Shown: in pieces, positions 52,801-64,000 of the stretch
Layout of the letters: every line of letters begins with the position of its first letter
Position numbering within the stretch: the stretch's first letter is position 1
NCBI GenBank assembly: GCA_949752735.1
Contig: OX457041.1
Coordinates: 29,600,900-29,664,899 of the forward strand
Direction of reading: 5' to 3'
DNA length: 64,000 nucleotides
DNA from: Lumbricus terrestris
Lineage: Eukaryota; Annelida; Clitellata; Crassiclitellata; Lumbricidae
Translations under genes and position numbers: made by a program
The notes under the pieces: generated by a model
Databases searched by the model: none
What the model was told of the DNA's origin: nothing
What the model saw: the letters and a program-made list of their open reading frames with translations, nothing else

Positions 52801-55800
52801 AGCCATTATTCAAACTTATCATCCTTTGGAGAAGTAAAAATCCAATGAGTCAGAGTTACCAGATGTCAAGTTTGGGCGAATAGGTCAGCTGGAAAAGATG
52901 AGCTTAAAGTTCAACAAAAGTAAAGGGCAGATTGACAGAATGAAGTGAGCTGGGCAGTGAATTCCAGAGCTTTAGCAGAGAGGGGGAGAGAGAGACACAC
53001 ACACATACCCACACAGAGAGAGAGAGACAGAGAGAGAGAGAGACAGACAGAGACTGCATTGTACAAACCACTCATCATTGCATGGGTCCATCATGTGTGT
53101 CAATGACTACATTATTATCATATTGTCTGACATAATTTCACCAGTAATCACCCAAATTATGAACGTTTCCTTAACTCAGTTACAGAAACTATAAGTCTAT
53201 AAGAGCCTTAACACCCATCTCTAGTTCAAATTGTCACCATAATTAAGAAAATGAATATCAATTGCAAATAATAATATAGCTAACACTTGAAACAGTTATG
53301 TGATTTATCTAAGTTTATATGTGTCGTACAATGTCTTTGTACATGTATAAACTACAGTGTCCAAAATCACTTAGAGAAGAAACCGAATAACGTTTTTACT
53401 ACGAGACCTTACCTATTATTGTACATAACGTACTCGTAATGGGGTGCATCACAGCCCTTGTCTGACCCTATCATTGGCCGATGACTGTGGTCTGGGTTTA
53501 TTGGCATCGATACGGAGCCAGGCATCCGGTTTCCACTTTCACTGACTGAAATCAATTAAAAGTAGATTCTGTCAGATCACTCCAGATATTGTATATTGTA
53601 AACTCTGCTGAAAGCTGCTACACTCCAACATAACACCGCTGGTATATAAACAATGTGTGGATATATAAGTAAGTGATTACTGATCTCTACAAATGCAAGA
53701 AATTGTTCTCAGTTAACAATAGAAATATGGGGAAGGTCCACAACTGAGCTAGATAACCTCAACTAGTCCTGAACACTTGAACACGGGCTGCTGAAGGCCG
53801 GTAATAAATGGTCTCACATTCAAAGTGTTAAGCAACTACACAATGCAACTACATCTTAAAACTGCTGAAGGTAATTATTATGACAGGTCTAAATCACTGC
53901 ATGTAAATAAACTGTAGTAAAATAACAATTTACTGGAATTATTAACAAATAAATTCAAATGTAAAATAACTGATATTATCTTTACAATTATTTTTACAAT
54001 GAAAATCACTGGATTTGCTTAATTTTAAATTAAGGTTTATTACACTTTCAAGATTTCTTAACATCAAAATCTGATCTTAACACTCTGGAATTCTTACATG
54101 CACTGCTGGAGCTGTCGTTCTTCGCATCTGTCAAACCAGTTCCCTGTTTTGTGTTTGGCTGATGGATCATGTAGGCTTGAGGATTTGGAATGTTTCCAGT
54201 GCCACAGACTGTGTGATATGGTGCCCCGCAGACCAGTGTAGCTGTGGCGTAGGGTACAGCTGGTGTCGTTTGGCTATAGCACTGCACTGAACCAGGACCA
54301 CCATAACAGTTGTCACAATGGTATGGCCTATCCAAATTGTGTACGGATTCTACTACAACAGAAAGCAGATATCGCAGGTAAAACCAAATTACATCCATTG
54401 TAAAAGAGATGCTAGTGCAAGATAACTAGCAAACGCCAATGTAAATACAGAAACCATCTAAGATAACAACAATAGCACAACTAAAGTGATAACAAGAAGA
54501 TTCTTCCTTTTGTACCTTCCTCTGGAACGACGTAAAACTGAACACTGTAAATAGCCCTGTCGGTCGCAATTGAAATTCTGCATCACCATAGACATTTACA
54601 TAATTTAGCATCTGTCTCACTCTAACAACGTGATCTCTGCATTTCAACTTTGCACTGAAACTGGTCAAATAATTAAAACATTGTGAAAGTGCTATTTACA
54701 ATAGCAATTCAATATAGACTGTAAAATGGAGCACAGCTGAAACGAGTCGAACGATAAATAATGGTCATGGCTGGAATATATTACAGGTTAAGTCAGAAAC
54801 ATAAAACAGTTAAAAAAAGTCAAATAGAACTGCCTCGAAAAACTTTTCCTGAAGACACACAGCCTATTGCTAAAAACCAAAACTCAAAAGCAAAGCAATT
54901 ATGTTAGAAGTTATCAGAACTCCTAAATACGGATTTGCTAACATGCTGCATAGCAATGTGTAAAACCCTAAAGAGTTATTTTGAAGAAGTTCTACATGAT
55001 GCAAACAATCTTATGAAAAGTAACGGATTAAATCTATCAACTTCTATAGAGCTGCTAACATTAAATGCAAAACAATTTATCGAAGGTTACTTCAAGTGAA
55101 ACAGTGTTCCAAGTCCTCTTCGAAATCTAGATTTCTGCAATTTAATGAGATAGGAATCAGACAAAAGAGACCCCTACGACCAGACACTAAAAGCATTCTT
55201 ACGTGTCTGGTAGGTGTGACCATGAGAAAGACTTTCATTCGTCTTCGAGTCGCCATCGCTCGGCGACTCGTTCTCACAGCAGCAAGTAGTAACACATGGC
55301 TGGCCGACCATACTAGGCGCTAGAGAAGTAATATCCCTGTTGCCCTTGCCCGCAATAAGAGGTATCTGGCTAGCAAGTTCACCTGATTTCTGACATGACC
55401 TGCAACACGCCATAAACACAACAAACATACAACATGCCATAAACACAACAAACATACAACACGCCATAAACACAACAAACATACAACACGCCATAAACAC
55501 AACAAACATACAACACGCCATAAACACAACAAACATACAACACGCCATAAACACAACAAACATACAACACGCCATAAACACAACAAACATACAACACGCC
55601 ATAAACACAACAAACATACAACACGCCATAAACACAACAAACATACAACACGCCATAAACACAACAAACATACAACACGCCATAAACACAACAAACATAC
55701 AACACGCCATAAACACAACAAACTATATACATCTCCAGTAATGCCTGACTATGGGCTAGCAATTTTAAATGTAAATATGTAATTTAAATGTAAATATTCA

Positions 55801-57996
55801 TTATCATCGCATAATCACTTATATAGTATCTGTATTCCCTGACCTTGTCGTCTGCATTATGATGCTGAAATAGGCATACCTAATTTATCCTGAGCTCAAC
55901 AGGAAGAAATACAGCTGATGGAATAAGACTAAAGAAATTGTTTGGGTTGTTTGGACATGCATCAGTGATCTAATTCAGCACTGAACAAAACCTTTGCACC
56001 ACATAATAGAGGAAGGCATAGAATTACAGGAGCAAACAAATTTGTCTGAATTCACTTATAATTTCAACAAACGTGATCAGCTCAAATTAAATATTAACAA
56101 ATGCAAATCAATGTGCAACTTAAAAGACATAGGAAACCTGAAGAGTCAATAGAGTACACCTCGCTCTCAAGCAACCATATAGCTAATCACTTTCCATGAT
56201 TTTACCAAGTGGAGGTCCTCTATTACCACAACTGCCTGTGTTACTATGCCATCACCTCAGGTCCTTATGTTCAAACCATTCCAACCCAAAATAAAAATCT
56301 CTTTGTGCATAGTTAATACTGCAATTCCATCCTCTGTAATTGCTACCAAAGTAGTTATATACTGTAAGTAGATGGTCTTGTACAATTTGCAGTGGAACAA
56401 CTGCACTGCAAAATAATTTCCATTGTATTTCGGTAACAAATGAAACTCAAATGAAACTCACCCTAGACCATCATCATGACATTTGGCTAAAAATGAATAA
56501 AACACACAGTTGATAAAGCAAGGCCACCAGGAGCACAAAGCACGCAATAAATTAATCTGATACCAAATTATATATACTAAGTTAAAACAAATAAAAAATA
56601 AAAAATGAATACCACAAGTAAATCCATGCTGATGACCATGTCATAATAAAACTTCTACGAATATTCTACATGTAGACAAATTTCCTTCCATACCCAATGC
56701 TAGTATATTCAATTTATTCACGTTACAAAAAAACTGCACTAAAATTGCACTAAACTTTGAATAATATCCACAGAATTACTTCTTGCCTCAAGATATCAAA
56801 AAATACCTGAAGTCACATTATTTAATAATTATTGCCCTGAAATATTTTTTAATTATAACAATCATCATTGAAACATACTGAAACAAGGACCGTTAGTTTT
56901 GATATGAATTACCGTTTTTCTTGTTCATTTTGATTAATGCTTTTCGTTTGCGATAGATGCAGACGCTAAGAATGCAGAAAAATATCCACAGAATGACTCC
57001 GACGGTTGCGATGATTGTGATACGAAACCACTGCTGGCTATGAAGCGGCTCATCAACGTGAGCCATCGAGTGACCTGCAACATAAACGAAAAGGATACGT
57101 GTGTACAACAATGGCATTTGACAACAGAACGACTAATGAACAAAGGTAAAAGATAATGAAACTACATGTACTACTGCGCGCACTTCTCACTAATCCTTAA
57201 AACTCATTGTTGATTGCAGATGACTATTAATTACTAGATATACTAATCTGCTGTCACAAACCCTCAGCAAATCAGAAATCGTTGACAATCTCAAACCGCA
57301 TGACAAGTCTTTAAACCTCATAAATCTGCACTTATTTTAAATCTCCCACAACCTCTTAATTTATTTGTACGAAAAGAAATTCGAATTTGTTCTCACCAAG
57401 AATGATGGGCTCACTTTTGACGCCTTCTCCCATGCGATTGTAGGCTGCCATCTGCACACGATATGGCATGTCTTTCACCAGATGGCGCACGTGAACCGAT
57501 TCAATGGAGAAATTCACGTCGACGATTCGATCGAATTTTGACTCGTTACCCTGGAGGTAAATCTGCGCGAGACATATTATCAATATGACATTTTAATATG
57601 CTTCACAACAATATGACATTTTAATACACTTCACATGCATAACAACTTTTTACCATAACATAAATGGAAACTTTACTTTCCAACTAACTAAAATGCACTT
57701 AAAGGTAATTTAGTTGCATTATCTTGCACTTTTAAAGCTTCCTTGAGAGTAGCAATATTAGTATAATTAGTAAGAGTAGTAGTAATAGTAATAATAAAAT
57801 AATTACTATAATGATTGTCTCCATCCCTAGTAATTTAGTAATTTTTAAGTCTCAAGGGACCATAACAATAATAATGGTAATAATAATAATAATTGATAAT
57901 AATAATAATAATAATATTGACAACATCTGCTTCTCTTCCACATTGCCTTTTTAGGGGCGAGGATTCCAATGAAATTAAAATGGAACGTTTCTGTTC

Positions 57997-58063
<67 letters not shown>

Positions 58064-61000
58064 TTTTTGTTTTCTATAAATGATATTTTCTATTCTTGAA
58101 GTGCTTCAGATACCTGGAGGCAAAAATAATGAAAATAACAATGCACCAATTCCAAAAGCATCAGCAAAGACTATCCATTCCAAAACAATACTTATCTTAT
58201 TTCTGCGATCCAAAGGTTCAGTTCAATCTTAACACACAACTTAGTTTTTTAATTTTCATGTTAAGACGTGAAAGATGAAGGCATCTAATGATAACAGTGA
58301 CGAATCAAAGATTGTTACTGTGTAAGTCTGTAAGAACACAAATACGAAATCATAAACGATTGACAAGGTTGGATTGGTGAGACGCGTTCTTACGTGGTAT
58401 CCCTTGAGAACACCGTTGCGGAAGTGCTTTGGAGGAGGTTCCCAGTTGACAAGAAGTGTGTTGTTTTCCATAACCGTTGCTCGAACGTTCCTTGGAGCAG
58501 CAGATGGAACTGGAAAAGCAAGAACAGATAAAGAAGAGCTCAATTATTTTGCAACTACAATTATGCAAATTCACATAGCTTATAAGAAAACAGGTCCTAT
58601 CAAAGTGAAGAACTCAAGACCAAGACCAAAGAGAAAGGTCTTGAACTTCAGGCAACATAGTGGCAGAGAAAAGATACGTAGCTCATACTACATGTCACAC
58701 GTCTGAAATAAAGAGCTAGCCACAGAGAAGCTAACAGTGGGGGACGGTGCAATAATAAGATATTTGGATGGATGGATGGATATGGATGGATGGATGGATG
58801 GATGGATGTATGGACATTGGACAGGGACACAGACTGGTAGATTTTCCCTGTGACTAGTGGATCCATTTTTCCATGTTTATTATAATATTTTCCAAGCTCT
58901 ACACCTTGCAGTTCCCATGCAGATTATGCAACATATGAGCCATCTCAATGAAAAAGAGAATCTAACTTGAGCTCAGTTGCACACAAAAAACGTTTGTGAG
59001 CCTCTAACAGGACATCACAAAGGGTCAGGCACCACACAGGGTTAAACACCAGCTGATGTGCTACAGTGATCTTCTTGTTCTTCATGAATGAAGGTTTAAT
59101 GCGTTTCTTAATAAACAAGACAAGTTTTGTAATATTAATGATGCAAAACATCTGTATAAACTTTGAGTCAGAACTAGGTAAGCTTACATGTACTTCCAGT
59201 GAAAGTAATTCTCGATCCAACGGGATACTTGAAGAAAGAGAAGAGACCATTTTCCACTTCCATTAACTGACAAATAGATTCAGTAAAATAAATAACTCAA
59301 GTAATGAGATTATTTTTTTACTAATACCCACCGTCTTCAAGTGTTCGAAATCGCACAGTGTTGCTCTCCGTTCCTTCAAATGTGCCGCAGAATGGCAGAA
59401 TGATGGCCTCGTACCAGGTGTACTTCTGGAGTCCACTGAGGACGTGGGTGACTGACGTTGGAGACTGAACTGTCCGAATGATGAAGTCTGCCACCTGTGG
59501 TTGATGTCTTGCTGAACTCGTCTGATCGTCAAGGTCCTGAGCAACGCGGTACTTGAGGTGGAATCCAGCAACATGGCGCAGTAAGTTCTTTCGGAGTTCC
59601 CAGTTGAGTTTAACAGTTGTTGAACTGAGGACTTCCTGTGGAAGCATGTGAACCACCTGACCGGAAAGCTTCTCCGTTACTCCCGGTTCTGTGCATGGAG
59701 TGGGCACGAGCGGATGAGGCAAAGACTCACCTAAATAAATGAAATTCATCAAAGGACATTAAATCAAATAAAAAAACTGACGTAAATCATCAGAACCAAA
59801 TTCTGATCTCATAAATGATAAAGTAGGTTAAGACAAGGTAAAGTGAGGTAAAGTAATTTCTTGCCTGAGTCTATGTGAAGTCTTACCAAACTGGCCAAAG
59901 TGTCTGATGACAGACTCTTTAAAGCCATTAACAATGATCCAAATCATGTCCTTGGGTCTTTAAAGACTCACTCCTCTCATTAGTAATGGATATGACCTTC
60001 GAGCTAGACCACAGAACTTCTCATTACCTATCAAAGATCGTAATAATTTCATCTCGCGTGTTCTGTATAAACCCCATCTACTCACGTGATATTTTATCCT
60101 TGCATTGCGACTGTCTTCGCAAATGCACCTAACAATATTGTCTGTTTAAGCTGCACCTAAGTTAGCTTAGGACTTCTAATAAACGAATTGATTGATTGAT
60201 TCATTGATTGATTGATTGATTGATAGACTGTAATGCAGTGATGCAAAGTCAGGTAAGGGAAAGGAAGATGTGGTAATGTAAGGTAACTTAAGTAAAGCAA
60301 TGTGAGATAATAATATAAAAAAACTTAAGCTAGGGACATGGCAAGTATAGTATGGCTGAGTAAAGCAAATGCGAGATAAGGCGATCACTCATTCTGTATA
60401 ATATGTATTTGTTTATACGAACAACATTAATTCTTGGAAGTTGTGGCATCAAATCGATCAATCTACGCGATCACAATGTCAGCAATACATCAACTCAAAC
60501 GTAGGATCCGCAAAAGCTGTCAGTTTCCCAGCTGTAAGGATTTCCACCTAAATACCTGCAGCCACGATCCACGCGAATTTGACCCCTCAGAGGTCAAGTC
60601 TTGGTTGAGACAACTCAAGGAAAACTTAAACTCAAGGAAAACTTAAACTCAAGGAAAACTTAAACTCAAGGAAAACTTAAACTCAAGGAAAACTTAAACT
60701 TGTCAGAGTTCAACTCACGCAAAATGAAACAAGACAGCGTGGTTTATTTAAATAAAAGTACTGACAACAAATTGGCAACAACATTAACTCCAGTCTGTCC
60801 CAACACGTATGAGCAACGTTGCTATTCTAGGAATAAGAATGAGTAGCAGCACTCGTATGCATCTGACAAGTGCACATGTACCGGCATATCACAGAGATAA
60901 CAACATACTGATGATAAATCACTTAATCAACACAACCTTATCAATGACACCATAGTCAATGCAGAGCATGGAGTGAACATCTAAGCATCATACGAGTGAG

Positions 61001-63223
61001 TCACAGTGAGGAGGAGGAGGAGGAGGAGGCACGTGAAGAAGAGTTTATATGATGGGTGCTTTACTGACCTTTCGTGCGGACCGGTGATGTAACTGGACTG
61101 GGAAGACTGAGACCATGTGAGTTCTTGGCCCTCACGAGGAACAGATAGGACGTGTTGGGAAGGAGGTTTCTCACTAGGAACGACTGGTCTCTGATCTCCT
61201 CAGATGCCATCACCCAGCCCTGAAATGTTCATCATCATCACCATTACCATCTATGCATTGCATGCAGTGCATGCATATAAGTATATAATTATGTATATTT
61301 ACTATGCATGCATGTCTGTATGCATGGTTATATGCATGTTTCTAGGTGTTTATTTGGTGCTTAAGTTCATCATCATCATCATCACCATCACCATCATCAT
61401 CCAAATAAATACCTGCACTCCAGTACAATAACCATTACCATTACCACTGGTGGTGGCAATGGTTATTTTCTAGCCATTACTATAAATGCCATTATCAGCA
61501 TCAACTGCACGTTATCCCGATTTTCATCCATGTGTAATTCATCCATTTATCTACTGCACAAAGTTTTTACATCATAATAACAAAACAAAAAATATTATAT
61601 CTGTGTCATGGGCTGCAAAACAAAGACCATAAACGGCAAAAATCCGAGTAAATGCAGCCACACATCAACATAAGCACGATAGAAATAATTCAATGCGAAA
61701 ATGAAACAGAGAAAGCAATCAACATCAAACGTGGCTCAAGTGATAAATCAACGTCAAACTGTTTTCAGTCATAACTCATGCAAATAGATTGGACTTTTGA
61801 TATGAATAGCATGCACAAATAGTGATCCATCACTTTCAGTAAGCTCTTTCATAGAACCATAGAAGAAGAAGAATGCTCATAATGACACACTGCAATCACA
61901 ATGATTCAACGCAAAAAGAAAGGGCATAGTAAACCAAACCAACCATGAATGATATCACCAATATTGAAGCTATATAAAAATTCGAGACTACACTTAAAAG
62001 ACCTAAAACATCACTTTTACATGAATTAAGCTACACCAGAGTAAATAGAAGCAATAATAATTTAAGCCAAACCTAATGATTATGCTGTAGGATTTTCCAA
62101 CTGTAAATCTAATCTTCTTACCTCGCCCGTGTCATGGCTGAAATATTCGACGGAATAGGAGCCGACTGGAGACGCTCCCTGGTTGATGTTCAGCTTCCAC
62201 GACAGACGAACGGACGTCTCTGTGACGTCAGAGACAGCTGGCTTTGTCGGAGGACCAGGGAATGTCGAAGGCTCCGGAGTGCGGTGGAATATGATCGAAG
62301 GATTGTCTGTTGACTCGACAACGAGTGCCGCACTCCACGCAGTCTCACCCGTCTCACTCATCGCTTTACACGTGTAGATCCCAGTATCCGAACGGCGCAA
62401 ATCTTGAACCAGCAATGTAAGGTAATTTAATGTAATTCAATATAATGCATTCTAATGTAGTGTAGTGTCATGTACTGCAATGTACTGTAATGTTACATTG
62501 TGCTATGCAATGTATTGTAATGATGAGAATCTGTAAATTATTAAGACATGACCTGTTGGTAATTAAACATGGTTCCAATCTGAAGGTCATGTTGGTGCAA
62601 CTGCCGTTGATAGCACTTGACGAAAATGACTGAAGATGGTAATAAGAAGATAATAACTAAGATGATAATAAGATGAAAATGACTGAAGATGATAATAATA
62701 TGATAACGACTGAAGATGATAATAAGATGATAATAACTAAGATGATAATAATGACAACGATGATTACGACGATGACAGATCATCATGATGACATTGATGA
62801 GCTGATAGCAACAAGTTCAAAGGTGAGGATTGGAAACATTGTCAGTTAGGACTTGAAATAGCAACAACTTCAGACTTTGGCATGGTCCAGTAGTATTGCA
62901 ACCAACTGCAATGCTAAAATGAAATCTCTTTGTCAATCAGCGAAACAGTGATGACAAATACATGTCTGGTAACTTACTTACTCTGACAACCACGTTAAGT
63001 AGCAGTGTGTGAAGTCAAATCAGACCTGATATTTCCAGTGATCCAGATTCGCGGATGTTGAAGCGTGATTCTCTGAGTGACAGATTGACGCCGTTCTTGA
63101 GCCAATGGATGGCAGGAGGCGGATCACCCGTGGCAAGGCATGACAGCAACGCAGTCCCTGTTATTGGCAACGTCTGATTCTGCGGACCCTGATGGATTAT
63201 TGGGGGTGGCCTCGTGTCGCTGT
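49818..63223 (-). CDS. ROBO: Roundabout receptor (ROBO), 3' part of the gene span; 5' end outside window
   Basis: Fifteen exons with compatible phases: 63026-63223, 62122-62402, 61069-61219, 59332-59730, 58394-58509, 57397-57562, 56913-57074, 55203-55382, 54098-54352, 53413-53545, 52571-52707, 52193-52390, 51465-51671, 50493-50644 and a short terminal exon 49818-49832. About 915 residues are encoded here. Order: Ig5 (RPPPIIHQGPQNQT, LSCLATGDPPPAIHW, DTGIYTCKA), three FN3 domains, a membrane helix (ITIIATVGVILWIFFCILSV) with basic stop-transfer, then a tail with CC0-like VPYATATLV, CC1-like HYEYVMYNN, SISNCSSVSSC..IDFASAV and RPTSPYSTDSNYS. ROBO proteins are Slit receptors in axon guidance and cell migration. 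The 5' exons (signal peptide, Ig1-4) lie to the right of the window. The last exon is the least certain. Confidence 0.92.
50493..50644 (-). CDS. ROBO: ROBO exon: distal cytoplasmic tail
   Basis: Encodes DDIPLKKSAVPYSAANSGRG then KPTTTVNSLAHSRNPAISTQ. Acceptor AATATTTGCAG|, donor CAG|GTACTA; phase 1 in, 0 out. Confidence 0.8.
51289..51385. repeat. Perfect 43-bp inverted repeat (stem-loop)
   Basis: 51289-51331 and 51343-51385 are exact reverse complements (43 of 43), with an 11-nt loop TTTTCAGCATC. It begins TCGAATGTTTGACGTCTCCA. In a ROBO intron, 80 bp downstream of the exon ending at 51465. Confidence 0.95.
51465..51671 (-). CDS. ROBO: ROBO exon: basic / RPTSPYSTDSN block
   Basis: Splice-joined frame encodes RKHSRSRQRANRPTSPYSTD and SNYSHIPTKQHKPYPKADRR; RPTSP.STDSN.S is conserved in ROBO tails. 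The frame has no Met. Acceptor CTTTCTTTTCAG|, donor ATTG|GTATGC. Confidence 0.88.
51759..51842. repeat. Two-copy 42-bp tandem duplication
   Basis: CAGTGCTCAGTATCGTGGTA.. and CAGTGCTCAGTATCGTAGTA.. repeat in tandem with few differences, in the ROBO intron upstream of the exon at 51671. Confidence 0.8.
52193..52390 (-). CDS. ROBO: ROBO exon: conserved SSVSS/DFA block
   Basis: Encodes TDNESISNCSSVSSCGADAD then SFIGEIDFASAVTKAAEQSG, matching the ISS.RSSVSSSDGSF..ADFAQAV block conserved in ROBO tails. Acceptor TTCTGTTGCAG|, donor AAAAG|GTTGTA. Read-through would stop eight codons later. Confidence 0.9.
52571..52707 (-). CDS. ROBO: ROBO exon: cytoplasmic tail
   Basis: Encodes LCNVENPDKHVGFVKADRGC, DDQYSGIDPSRCFTPESATT. 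Acceptor TTTGATTTCAG|, donor CAAG|GTAAAG; phase 2 in, 1 out. No named motif. Confidence 0.85.
52880..53055. repeat. Dispersed repeat fragment plus (AG)n tract
   Basis: GGCAGTGAATTCCAGAGCTT resembles the 3' regions of non-LTR elements. It is followed by GAGAGA/CACACA simple sequence at 52985-53055, in a ROBO intron. Confidence 0.5.
53413..53545 (-). CDS. ROBO: ROBO exon: CC1-like motif
   Basis: Encodes SESGNRMPGSVSMPINPDHS and GCDAPHYEYVMYNN, a Tyr motif at the CC1 position. Acceptor TTGATTTCAG|, donor AATAG|GTAAGG, phase 2. Confidence 0.85.
54098..54352 (-). CDS. ROBO: ROBO exon: CC0-like motif
   Basis: Encodes VHNLDRPYHCDNCYGGPGSV and TTPAVPYATATLV; PYATT-like sequence is the CC0 motif of ROBO tails. 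The acceptor is a tandem TAGTAG (54353 or 54350), giving a one-residue choice. Donor GCAT|GTAAGA. Confidence 0.88.
55203..55382 (-). CDS. ROBO: ROBO exon: juxtamembrane tail
   Basis: Encodes GELASQIPLIAGKGNRDITS, MVGQPCVTTCCCENESPSDG and ESLSHGHTYQT. Acceptor AGAAATCAG| is the only one in the required phase; donor CACAC|GTAAGA. A 27-bp minisatellite ends about 20 bp before the acceptor. Confidence 0.75.
55403..55722. repeat. 27-bp minisatellite
   Basis: About 11.8 near-identical copies of a 27-bp unit (CAACACGCCATAAACACAAC + AAACATA). On the minus strand it is pyrimidine-rich and open in all three frames. It abuts the 5' side of the ROBO exon 55203-55382. Confidence 0.95.
56913..57074 (-). 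CDS. ROBO: ROBO exon: transmembrane segment
   Basis: Encodes HSMAHVDEPLHSQQWFRITI then a helix of about 23 hydrophobic residues and YRKRKALIKMNKKNG, placing the rest in the cytoplasm. Acceptor TATGTTGCAG|, donor AACG|GTAATT. Confidence 0.9.
57397..57562 (-). CDS. ROBO: ROBO exon: FN3-3 second half
   Basis: Encodes IYLQGNESKFDRIVDVNFSI then MPYRVQMAAYNRMGEGVKSE and PIIL. Acceptor GTCTCGCGCAG|, donor CTTG|GTGAGA. Confidence 0.9.
57855..58060. repeat. (AAT)n microsatellite, two runs
   Basis: ATAATAATA runs at about 57870-57915 and 57997-58060 in a ROBO intron, separated by a unique segment of about 80 bp. Confidence 0.95.
58394..58509 (-). CDS. ROBO: ROBO exon: FN3-3 first half
   Basis: Encodes VPSAAPRNVRATVMENNTLL, VNWEPPPKHFRNGVLKGYH; EPPP...NG....Y is typical for the last ROBO FN3. 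Acceptor TTTTCCAG|, donor CAC|GTAAGA. Confidence 0.9.
58763..58812. repeat. (ATGG)n microsatellite
   Basis: Tandem GATG/ATGG repeat with one interruption (GATATGG) in a ROBO intron. Confidence 0.9.
59332..59730 (-). CDS. ROBO: ROBO exon: FN3-2
   Basis: One 399-bp exon covers FN3-2: EVLSSTTVKLNWELRKNLLR, AGFHLKYRV, SVTHVLSGLQKYTWYEAIIL and EGTESNTVRFRTLED. Acceptor CATTTATTTAG|, donor GACG|GTGGGT. Confidence 0.9.
60050..60226 (+). repeat. Truncated retroelement tail with (ATTG)n
   Basis: A GC-richer stretch ending TTCTAATAAACGAATTGATTGATTG, i.e. an A/T-rich tail with a tetranucleotide run typical of LINE/SINE 3' ends. In a ROBO intron. Confidence 0.45.
60611..60698. repeat. 17-bp minisatellite
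   Basis: About five exact copies of ACTCAAGGAAAACTTAA in a ROBO intron. Confidence 0.92.
61069..61219 (-). CDS. ROBO: ROBO exon: FN3-1 second half
   Basis: Encodes GWVMASEEIRDQSFLVRNLL then PNTSYLFLVRAKNSHGLSLP; compare LKPN..YLFLVRA.N..G.S.PS. Acceptor ACATTTCAG|, donor AAAG|GTCAGT. Confidence 0.9.
62122..62402 (-). CDS. ROBO: ROBO exon: Ig5 end and start of FN3-1
   Basis: Encodes DLRRSDTGIYTCKAMSETGE (Ig5 with its second Cys) then PSTFPGPPTKPAVSDVTETS and VRLSWKLNINQGASPVGSYS of FN3-1. Acceptor GGTTCAAG| (weak pyrimidine tract) chosen by phase; donor GAG|GTAAGA. Confidence 0.9.
62620..62790. repeat. GATGATAATA-type degenerate array
   Basis: Repeats of AAGATGATAATAA / GACTGAAGATGATAATAA in a ROBO intron; on the minus strand they make Ile/Tyr/His-rich open sequence. 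Confidence 0.85.
63026..63223 (-). CDS. ROBO: ROBO exon: Ig5, first half
   Basis: Encodes SDTRPPPIIHQGPQNQTLPI, LSCLATGDPPPAIHWLKNGV and ESGSLEIS. RPPP.I.QGP is diagnostic for ROBO Ig5. Acceptor GATTGACAG|, donor TCAG|GTCTGA. Confidence 0.92.
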
Positions 63224-64000
63224 CTGTCAATCAAATCAAATCAATTCTTATGCTCACTTAAATGATTACTGACAACTGAGCATCAACTAACCAGTCATTG
63301 GATAAAGTGTTTGATTGAAAAATGTGATTGGGTTAATGATTGGCTGGATGTCACAATCATTCAAAGAACGAATGATAGAATATCAATGTACGACATGCAA
63401 GTATGTTATGTACTGGTAGGTACATTATGATGAAAGTGGATATGTATTTTATATATGTCCCATATGTTATGTATGCCTTCTGAGAATCATTTTTTAAGGC
63501 CCTTATATCCAGTATAAGAAATACTGGAATTCATTAATGTCAGGTTCAGACAGACCAGACAATGCATGAGCAAATTATTCCACCAATCAGACAGTTTTTG
63601 AGATGGCTGGCTGGAAAGATAGATGGAAGAAAGGATTGCAGACGGAGGAGGGATCATAGTCTGGAGTCTGTTACACGAAGTCACGTAAAAATAGGTCAGT
63701 TTCATTCACCTGGAGATCAGCAATAAATAACACTACGCTGAATGAAGAACAGTTTTGTTATATGAAAATAGTCTCCATTTATATCTCAACAGAAGACATT
63801 ATCATGCAGCAGGACGTGTTATCATGTTGTGATAGCCGCTCCCATGGCAGTTGCTTCCGGACTTTCCTGGAGTCTCAATGTCTGCTGCCAAGATCCGATT
63901 GTTTTCGTTCATCACAAGATCTACTTATCAGTCAATGCTGCTGGCTGGATGTTATGCCATAGTCTGATTTTTTTATATCTCGTTTGCACACATCCTTTTT

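Noticed and set aside
55174..55716. 180-codon minus frame with FMACCMFVV repeats
   Set aside because: Mostly the 27-bp minisatellite read through into the real ROBO exon; upstream part is intron.
55403..55722. Possible CRISPR-like array
   Set aside because: Direct tandem repeats without spacers in an animal genome; it is a minisatellite.
60434..60646. 70-codon plus-strand frame with Cys and Lys residues
   Set aside because: Ends in the 17-bp minisatellite, lies in a ROBO intron, and has no splice or domain support.

Overview
This window is nuclear DNA of an animal, most likely a bilaterian and probably a marine invertebrate. Its genes have many short exons with consensus GT-AG borders, intergenic DNA is AT-rich, and there are dispersed tRNA-derived SINEs, hAT and piggyBac elements and several minisatellites. 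The protein set (Chk1, a Roundabout receptor with cytoplasmic CC-type motifs, KCTD9, a THAP protein) is animal. I cannot name the species from sequence alone.

Layout, left to right. 1-1960 (-) is an uninterrupted, transposase-like reading frame that runs off the left edge. 4596 to about 17136 (+) is a seven- or eight-exon gene for a J-domain co-chaperone that also carries two C2HC zinc knuckles; its introns hold an internally deleted piggyBac copy, a decayed transposon pseudogene and an 82-bp TTAA-flanked mini-element. 18493-30502 (-) is a complete checkpoint kinase 1 gene (CHEK1): 13 coding exons, 489 codons, all phases compatible. 30.5-42.8 kb is a transposon graveyard with four hAT-like copies that still have perfect 8-bp target duplications, several long inverted repeats, SINEs, a LINE tail, and a THAP-domain pseudogene on the minus strand split by an unusual inverted-repeat element. 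42844-44013 (+) is KCTD9 as one uninterrupted exon. 44.0-49.8 kb holds minisatellites and dispersed repeats and no gene that I can support. 49818-63223 (-) is the 3' part of a Roundabout (ROBO) receptor gene, from Ig domain 5 through three FN3 domains, the membrane segment and the cytoplasmic tail; the 5' exons lie beyond the right edge.

The host genes are not an operon and share no pathway: Chk1 is a DNA-damage and replication checkpoint kinase, ROBO a Slit guidance receptor, KCTD9 a BTB/pentapeptide-repeat adaptor, and the first gene a putative Hsp70 co-chaperone. The more unusual items are the J-domain/C2HC architecture, the THAP gene broken by an 8-bp-duplicating element, three TTAA-flanked elements of about 80 bp, a perfect 43-bp stem in a ROBO intron, and a 27-bp minisatellite that forms the pyrimidine-rich region in front of a ROBO exon. 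Exon borders were derived by hand from splice consensus, phase and remembered family sequences; no alignment or transcript data were available.
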